The notes beneath the pieces were generated by a model. It was not told the DNA's origin and did not search any database. It was given only the letters and a program-made list of their open reading frames with translations. 10,919 bases of DNA from Paludibacteraceae bacterium (GTDB lineage: Bacteria > Bacteroidota > Bacteroidia > Bacteroidales > Paludibacteraceae). The position numbers were made by a program, and so were the translations under genes. Of the stretch, positions 6,444 to 10,919 are shown in pieces (the first letter of the stretch is position 1; every line of letters begins with the position of its first letter). The stretch covers positions 1 through 10,919 of the forward strand of contig JAGCIZ010000116.1 in NCBI GenBank assembly GCA_017648235.1. The letters run 5' to 3'.

Positions 6444-8903
6444 TTAGCGTAAAACAACACCAAGTTTATCGGTCAAATTTTTAATCAATTTCTGAACAAT
6501 CGCATCTATTTGGCTATCTTTTAGCGTACGTTCTGCATCCTGAAGAATAAACGAAACTGCATAAGATTTTTTTCCTGCTGGTAGGTTCTTTCCTTCGTAC
6601 ACATCAAACAAATTCACATCCTTGAGAAGTTTTCTTTCTGTTTCGTAGGCAATCATCTCAATATCTTGGAACGTAACACTTTTGTCAATCAACAATGCCA
6701 AATCGCGCTTTACCTCAGGAAATTTTGGAATATCTTGGTAAGTAATATCTTGCAAACTCAACTCATTCAAAAGATTTGTCCAATTTATATCTGCAAAGAA
6801 AACTTCGCCATCAATATCAAACTGCTTCAATAGTTTAAACTCTATTTTTCCTAAAACAGCCAACACAATACCTTTTTTATTAATAAGTTTCAAAGCATCT
6901 GCAAAAATTGAGTTCGAATAAGACTCAATAACATAACTATTTTTCTTCACTCCCAAACGAGCAAACACATTCATCACATGAGACTTTAACTCAAAGAATG
7001 TAGTCTTTTCTTCTTTTGCCACCCAACTTTGTTCGGCTTTATTTCCAGTTAAGAAAAGTGCCAAATGAAAATCTTCGTTATAACGGTTCAACGCTTCCTC
7101 TCCTGACGCCTCAGCATTGAAATAATAACAATTTCCAAATTCATAAAACTTCAAATTGCCATTTTTGCGATTTTTATTGTAAACAATACTTTCCAAGCCT
7201 CCAAAAAGCAAAGTCTGACGCATCACACTCAAATCAACCCCAAGAGGATTCATTATTTTGACACAATTTGCTTCTGGATAAACTTCTGAATTGGCATAAT
7301 AAGACAACTTCGTAAGCGAATTATTCATTATTTCACGGAATCCGTTTGCGGTGAGTTGTTCTGAAATAAGATTTTGAAGTTTCCAACTATCTTTTTTAGA
7401 AGAATAACTAATGCTTGACTTCACCGAAGTACCCATTGGCACACGATTATATCCATATATTCTTAACAAATCTTCTATCACGTCAACATCCCTTTGCACA
7501 TCAACACGATAAGTTGGCACATCAACAACCAATCCATTCTCATCTTCAGATATTATCTGCATTTCAAGACCGTGAAGAATGCTTTTTACTTCTTCATTTT
7601 CCAACTCCATTCCTATTAGTGCGTTTATCTTTTGATAAGTTAATTCAACACGAGCCGGCTTTATTTCGTTTGGATAAATATCAATTACATCACACGATAC
7701 GCATCCCCCAGCGATTTCTTGAATAAGCAAAGCAGCATATTTCAACACATCAACTGTACAACTAGGATCACATCCTCTCTCATAACGGAACGAAGCATCG
7801 GTATTTAATCCGTGTGCTCTTGCTGTTTTACGAACAGAAACAGGATTAAAATAGGCACTCTCAAGAAAAACATTTTTGGTTGATTCTGTAATTCCAGACT
7901 CTTTTCCTCCAAAAACACCCGCAATACACATACCTTCTTCGGCATTGCAAATCATCAAGTCTTCTGCTCTCAAAGTTCTTTCCTCTCCATCAAGAGTTAC
8001 AAATTTTGTTCCAACTCCTAGATTTTTTACAATCACTTTATTGCCTTTCAATTTATCCGCATCAAAAGCATGAAGAGGTTGACCTAAAGCATGAAGAATA
8101 TAGTTGGTAGCATCTACAATATTATTTATAGGGCGAATACCAATTGCCGAAAGATTATTTTTCAACCACGTAGGAGACTCCTTCACTTCTACTCCACTAA
8201 TAGTTAAGGCCGAATAACGAGGACATGCTACATTATTTTCAACCGAAACCTCAACTTTCAAATTATTATTATCTACACTAAAAGCAGAAATATCAGGTTT
8301 AGAAAGAACAATTTTACTATCACGAGAAGCAAAATAAGCCGCAATATCGCGAGCTACTCCAAAATGAGAAGTAGCATCCGAACGATTAGGCGTAATATCC
8401 ACCTCAAAAACCACATCACTTTCTACGTTGTAATAATCTGCCGCAAGTGTTCCAACCTCTACATCAGAAGGTAAAACAATTATTCCATTATGATCAGTAC
8501 CTACTCCTATTTCGTCTTCTGCGCAAAGCATACCAAACGATTCTACTCCACGAATTTTTGATCGCTTTATGACAAATTCACCACCTTCAGACGGATAAAG
8601 TTTTGCACCAATAGTTGCCACTATAACTTTCTGTCCTTCAGCAACATTTGGAGCCCCACAAACAATTTGCAGCGTTTCTTCAGTACCCACAGAAACTTCA
8701 GTTACATGCAAATGATCAGAATTTTCATGATTTCTGCAAGCCAAAACTTCTCCAACAACCAAACCTTGAAGTCCGCCTTTTACAGACTGAATGTTTTCAA
8801 ACTTACCAACCTCCAAACCAATAGAAGTTAAAATTGCAGAAAGTTCCTCTGCAGGAACATCTATATTTATGTATTTTTTTAACCAATTGTACGAAATATT
8901 CAT
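6444..8903 (-). CDS. pheT: Phenylalanine--tRNA ligase beta subunit
   Basis: This is the large subunit of the alpha2-beta2 enzyme that charges tRNA-Phe; it binds tRNA and hydrolyses mischarged Tyr-tRNA. Domain order is complete over 819 residues: the N-terminal part MNISYNWLKKYI, an EMAP/OB-type tRNA-binding domain (about 43-155, with GAPNV and GMLCAEDEIG), the B3/B4 editing domain (about 214-400, with HALGQPLHAFDADKLKG), the B5 domain (about 413-489, with YRVDVQRDVDVIEDLLRIYG), the catalytic-like core (about 490-710) and the anticodon-binding FDX-ACB domain (about 727-819, with PKFPEVKRDLALL). pheS is not adjacent, as is frequent in Bacteroidetes. A promoter and an AAAAGGAG tract precede the ATG, making it the likely first gene of the long run that continues with def 18 bases later. 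Confidence 0.98.
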   Translation of the reverse strand: MNISYNWLKKYINIDVPAEELSAILTSIGLEVGKFENIQSVKGGLQGLVVGEVLACRNHENSDHLHVTEVSVGTEETLQIVCGAPNVAEGQKVIVATIGAKLYPSEGGEFVIKRSKIRGVESFGMLCAEDEIGVGTDHNGIIVLPSDVEVGTLAADYYNVESDVVFEVDITPNRSDATSHFGVARDIAAYFASRDSKIVLSKPDISAFSVDNNNLKVEVSVENNVACPRYSALTISGVEVKESPTWLKNNLSAIGIRPINNIVDATNYILHALGQPLHAFDADKLKGNKVIVKNLGVGTKFVTLDGEERTLRAEDLMICNAEEGMCIAGVFGGKESGITESTKNVFLESAYFNPVSVRKTARAHGLNTDASFRYERGCDPSCTVDVLKYAALLIQEIAGGCVSCDVIDIYPNEIKPARVELTYQKINALIGMELENEEVKSILHGLEMQIISEDENGLVVDVPTYRVDVQRDVDVIEDLLRIYGYNRVPMGTSVKSSISYSSKKDSWKLQNLISEQLTANGFREIMNNSLTKLSYYANSEVYPEANCVKIMNPLGVDLSVMRQTLLFGGLESIVYNKNRKNGNLKFYEFGNCYYFNAEASGEEALNRYNEDFHLALFLTGNKAEQSWVAKEEKTTFFELKSHVMNVFARLGVKKNSYVIESYSNSIFADALKLINKKGIVLAVLGKIEFKLLKQFDIDGEVFFADINWTNLLNELSLQDITYQDIPKFPEVKRDLALLIDKSVTFQDIEMIAYETERKLLKDVNLFDVYEGKNLPAGKKSYAVSFILQDAERTLKDSQIDAIVQKLIKNLTDKLGVVLR

Positions 8904-8912
8904 CTCTAAAAA

Positions 8913-8920
8913 CTCCTTTT
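8913..8920 (-). promoter_or_regulatory. Shine-Dalgarno-like AAAAGGAG before pheT
   Basis: The minus strand reads AAAAGGAG with 9 bases to the pheT ATG, a textbook position. It is notable because Bacteroidetes ribosomes generally make little use of such sites, and def, prfA and the GSCFA gene lack one. It supports the ATG at 8903. Confidence 0.5.
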
Positions 8921-8933
8921 ATTTTTAATCAAG

Positions 8934-8962
8934 CAAAGTTACAAATTAGTAGTGAGTTCAAG
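8934..8962 (-). promoter_or_regulatory. Predicted promoter of pheT-def run
   Basis: On the minus strand a TAACTTTG box (8934-8941) matches the Bacteroidetes -7 consensus TAnnTTTG. Seventeen bases further upstream is CTTG (8959-8962), near the -33 TTTG. The box ends 30 bases before the pheT ATG, so the leader would be only about 24 bases, too short for a T-box or attenuator. The preceding argD terminator ends just upstream, which fits a fresh start here. Confidence 0.6.
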
Positions 8963-8973
8963 AAATTTGAAAT

Positions 8974-9005
8974 AAAAAAAGGAAGAAACCTTTTCCATTT
9001 CTTCC
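8974..9005 (-). terminator. Rho-independent terminator of argD
   Basis: An 8-bp perfect stem, GGAAGAAA/TTTCTTCC (8981-8988 with 8998-9005), has a 9-base loop and on the minus strand is followed by seven T (8974-8980). It begins 30 bases after the argD stop. It separates argD from the pheT promoter. A T-rich stretch on the other side may let it work in both directions. Confidence 0.8.
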
Positions 9006-9035
9006 TCTTTTTTACATCTTTATTGCAAAGTGATT

Positions 9036-10157
9036 TTAGAAACATTTTCTAAATCGAGCAAGAAATTCATCTGCATCTTGCATCGTCAAACAAAGAGGAG
9101 GTAAAATACGAATTACATTCGCTCCGCTCACTCCTGTAAAAACGTGTTGTTCAAACAATAGCTTGCGTCTAATATCCTTTATAGGTTCTTCAAACTCAAG
9201 ACCAATCATTAATCCAAGTCCACGTACTTCTTTTATTTGAGGCATTTTTTGAAGTTCCTGACGCAAATACTCTCCAACTTTTGCAGCATTTTCCACCAAA
9301 TTTTCACTTTCCATTACCTCAAGCACAGCCATAGCTGCTGCGCATGCCAAATGATTGCCTCCAAAGGTTGTTCCAAGCATTCCATACACTGCTTTGAACA
9401 TTGGAGATATAAGCACACCACCAATAGGAAAACCATTCCCCATTCCTTTGGCTACAGTAATAATATCAGGACGAATTCCTGCATACTGATGAGCAAAGAA
9501 CTTTCCGCTCCTACCATAACCCGACTGAATTTCATCAAGAATAAGCACTGTTTCAGTTTCTGTACAAAGTTCTCGAAGTTGTTGCAAGAAGTTCTTATCT
9601 GGAATACGCACACCACCAACTCCTTGAATACCTTCAATAATTACGGCACAAACATCGCGTTTCTCCAACGCACTGCTTACCGCTTCTATATCATTTAAAG
9701 GCAAATACTCAACTTCCAAATCGCTATTAAGGGGAGCAATAATTGTAGGATTATCAGTTACTCGAACTGCAGCTGAGGTACGACCATGAAAGGCCTTTTG
9801 AAACGAAACAACTTTTTTTCTACCCGTATGAAACGAAGCAAGTTTTAATGCATTCTCATTTGCTTCGGCACCCGAGTTTATCAGAAACAATGAATAATCT
9901 TCATACCCAGATGCTTTTCCCAACTTTTCCGCCAAAGCAACCTGCAAATTGTTTATCACCGAGTTGGAATAAAAATTCAGCGCCTTAAGTTGTGAAGTGA
10001 TTGCTTCCACATAATGTGGATGCGCATGACCAATAGAAATCACTGCATGACCACCATATAGATCAAGATATTCTACTCCTTTGTCATCGTAAGTTCGACA
10101 CGAACAACCTTTTACAATATTGATATCAAACAACGGATATACATCAAAAAGTTTCAT
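9036..10157 (-). CDS. argD: Acetylornithine/succinylornithine-type aminotransferase
   Basis: This is a PLP-dependent class-III aminotransferase that interconverts N-acyl-glutamate semialdehyde and N-acylornithine in arginine synthesis, in the cytoplasm. The cofactor-binding features are SGAEANENALK (95-105), LDEIQSGYGRSG (207-218, with D208 pairing the pyridine nitrogen) and the Schiff-base lysine K237 in TVAKGMGNGFPIGG, followed by TTFGGNHLAC (263-272). N-terminal YLDLYGGHAVISIGHAHP fits the ArgD group better than the GABA or ornithine aminotransferases. The 373 residues are slightly shorter than the E. coli enzyme but complete. It stands alone between two terminators, away from other arg genes. 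The acyl group may be succinyl, since some Bacteroidetes use succinylated intermediates; the sequence alone does not settle this. The ATG at 10157 follows a GAGG tract by 4 bases. Confidence 0.92.
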   Translation of the reverse strand: MKLFDVYPLFDINIVKGCSCRTYDDKGVEYLDLYGGHAVISIGHAHPHYVEAITSQLKALNFYSNSVINNLQVALAEKLGKASGYEDYSLFLINSGAEANENALKLASFHTGRKKVVSFQKAFHGRTSAAVRVTDNPTIIAPLNSDLEVEYLPLNDIEAVSSALEKRDVCAVIIEGIQGVGGVRIPDKNFLQQLRELCTETETVLILDEIQSGYGRSGKFFAHQYAGIRPDIITVAKGMGNGFPIGGVLISPMFKAVYGMLGTTFGGNHLACAAAMAVLEVMESENLVENAAKVGEYLRQELQKMPQIKEVRGLGLMIGLEFEEPIKDIRRKLLFEQHVFTGVSGANVIRILPPLCLTMQDADEFLARFRKCF

Positions 10158-10190
10158 TTTTCCTCTTTTTTATAAAAAATAAATCAAGCG

Positions 10191-10198
10191 CAAAATTA
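10191..10198 (-). promoter_or_regulatory. Possible promoter -7 box upstream of argD
   Basis: The minus strand reads TAATTTTG, matching TAnnTTTG, with 33 bases between it and the argD ATG. It partly overlaps the palindrome ATTAATTAAT (10195-10204). A convincing -33 TTTG at the right distance is not seen, so this rests on one element plus the upstream terminator that makes an independent promoter necessary. Confidence 0.4.
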
Positions 10199-10266
10199 AT
10201 TAATATGTTGCGAGTTTACTCTTTTTAGCAACAAAAATTTATCTGACTTTTGTCCACATAACTAAC

Positions 10267-10307
10267 AAAAAAAAGGAAGCGAACTCCAAACGTTTGGAAT
10301 TCGCTTC
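10267..10307 (-). terminator. Rho-independent terminator of the T9SS-protein gene
   Basis: A long stem (10276-10290 with 10293-10307, one C/A mismatch, closing around an ACGT tip) is followed on the minus strand by eight T (10267-10274). The stem lies 24 bases after the stop codon of the gene at 10332. It should efficiently end that transcript before argD. Confidence 0.85.
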
Positions 10308-10331
10308 TTTTCTTTATAAAGTTCTATTATA

Positions 10332-10919
10332 TTATTTCTTTTCTAATTTGAAAGATTTAATATACTTACCATCTTTCTTCAAACGAACGATATACATTCC
10401 TGCTTCGCCCGAAAGATTAAGACTTACTGTTTCGTATTTTTCAACACCAAATAGTTTTGATTGAACTTTTTGACCTGCTAGGTTGAACACTTCCATTTCG
10501 TATTCACCTTTTTCGATAAAGCGAATATATAGTGATTCAGCAAATGGGTTTGGATAAACGCTCAAATCTTCAATCACTTCTCCAGCTTCATCTAATTTCA
10601 CAGCTGCATCAATCATTTCTACTTCTCTAGAATCAGAACCCCAAGAGTTTGCCAACGTAAGTTTTGCTTTATATGGAGCATCTGCCATTGATGGCCAAGA
10701 AACAGTAGTGCTTCCTGATTCCCCATCACCAATAGCTGTTCCTTGATTTGCAGTTCCTGTGAATGACCATGAAGGAGTTGTAATCACTTCATAACGACCA
10801 GCTAAGAATGGAGTTCCTGCTCCATAAGATGGAACCACACGGTTCGATTCTACCATTGGGTTCGATCCAACAATACCGTCTCCTTCTCCTTGTACTGCAC
10901 GCCAAGTATTTCCAACTAC
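10332..10919 (-). CDS. C-terminal part of a type IX-secreted protein (PKD-like region plus Por sorting domain)
   Basis: The frame is open to the window edge, so this is the last 195 residues of a longer exported protein; a Met at 10856 is internal, not the start. A beta-rich, PKD-like region (about 45-102, with PSWSFTG, TTVSWPS and YKAKLTLANSWGSDS) is followed by a spacer and then a type A Por secretion/T9SS sorting domain (about 119-194). That domain has the standard pattern LSVYPNPFAESLYIRF, then MEVFNLAGQKV, then GMYIVRLKKDGKYIKSFKLEKK at the very end. Such domains direct export across the outer membrane and are cut off on attachment at the surface. The catalytic or binding portion lies outside the window, so the protein's activity cannot be named. 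A strong terminator follows. Confidence 0.9.
   Translation of the reverse strand, partial: VVGNTWRAVQGEGDGIVGSNPMVESNRVVPSYGAGTPFLAGRYEVITTPSWSFTGTANQGTAIGDGESGSTTVSWPSMADAPYKAKLTLANSWGSDSREVEMIDAAVKLDEAGEVIEDLSVYPNPFAESLYIRFIEKGEYEMEVFNLAGQKVQSKLFGVEKYETVSLNLSGEAGMYIVRLKKDGKYIKSFKLEKK

Noticed and set aside
7415..7726. A 103-codon plus-strand frame opposite pheT.
   Set aside because: It is His/Leu/Pro-rich reverse-strand reading of the PheT B5 region with no independent support.
8904..8933. Possible T-box or leader-peptide control of pheT.
   Set aside because: The predicted leader is only about 24-30 bases, with no hairpins and no Phe-rich leader peptide.
9237..9698. A 153-codon plus-strand frame, and a smaller minus-strand frame at 9452-9637, inside argD.
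   Set aside because: Both lie wholly within a well-supported aminotransferase gene in other frames and show no motif or start signal.
1..10919. CRISPR array, insertion sequence, phage or toxin-antitoxin genes.
   Set aside because: No regularly spaced direct repeats, terminal inverted repeats, transposase motifs or toxin-antitoxin pairs were seen on either strand.

Overview
The window reads as a chromosomal segment of an AT-rich member of the Bacteroidetes, most likely Bacteroidales. Four things point there: a secreted protein ending in a type IX secretion (Por) sorting domain, a GSCFA-family protein, promoter -7 boxes of the Bacteroidetes form TAnnTTTG, and little use of Shine-Dalgarno sequences in operon-internal genes. 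I cannot name a genus. Apart from one tRNA gene, every gene I accept lies on the minus strand, so the functional reading order runs from high to low coordinates.

Layout, from the right edge. (1) 10332 to the window edge: the C-terminal part of a T9SS-exported protein with a PKD-like region, closed by a strong terminator. (2) 9036-10157: a stand-alone acetyl/succinylornithine-type aminotransferase (argD), with a terminator before and after it and a possible promoter. (3) 8903 down to 279: a long same-strand run with short gaps: pheT, def, an acyltransferase-3 membrane protein, a small single-pass membrane protein with a CCGxHxxC motif, kdsD, a GSCFA/SGNH-like protein, prfA and a FecCD-type ABC permease. 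A promoter is predicted before pheT and another before kdsD, so the run is probably two overlapping transcription units. (4) 128-278: intergenic, no gene seen. (5) 11-84: tRNA-Arg(ACG) on the plus strand, followed by an intrinsic terminator.

Functionally the run mixes translation genes (PheRS beta chain, peptide deformylase, release factor 1) with cell-envelope genes (arabinose-5-phosphate isomerase for Kdo, a membrane acyltransferase, a GSCFA protein) and an iron/cobalamin-type permease. I see no clearly novel defence, mobile or biosynthetic system. The most notable signal is a 10-base homopolymer at the start of the permease gene. As written it separates a good ATG and first transmembrane helix from the rest of the gene, and one base fewer would restore a normal 328-residue protein. 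That is either a sequence error or a phase-variation/slippage site. Other points are a tRNA with an A19-U56 tertiary-pair swap and an uncharacterised Cys/His-motif membrane protein whose start lies inside the acyltransferase gene.
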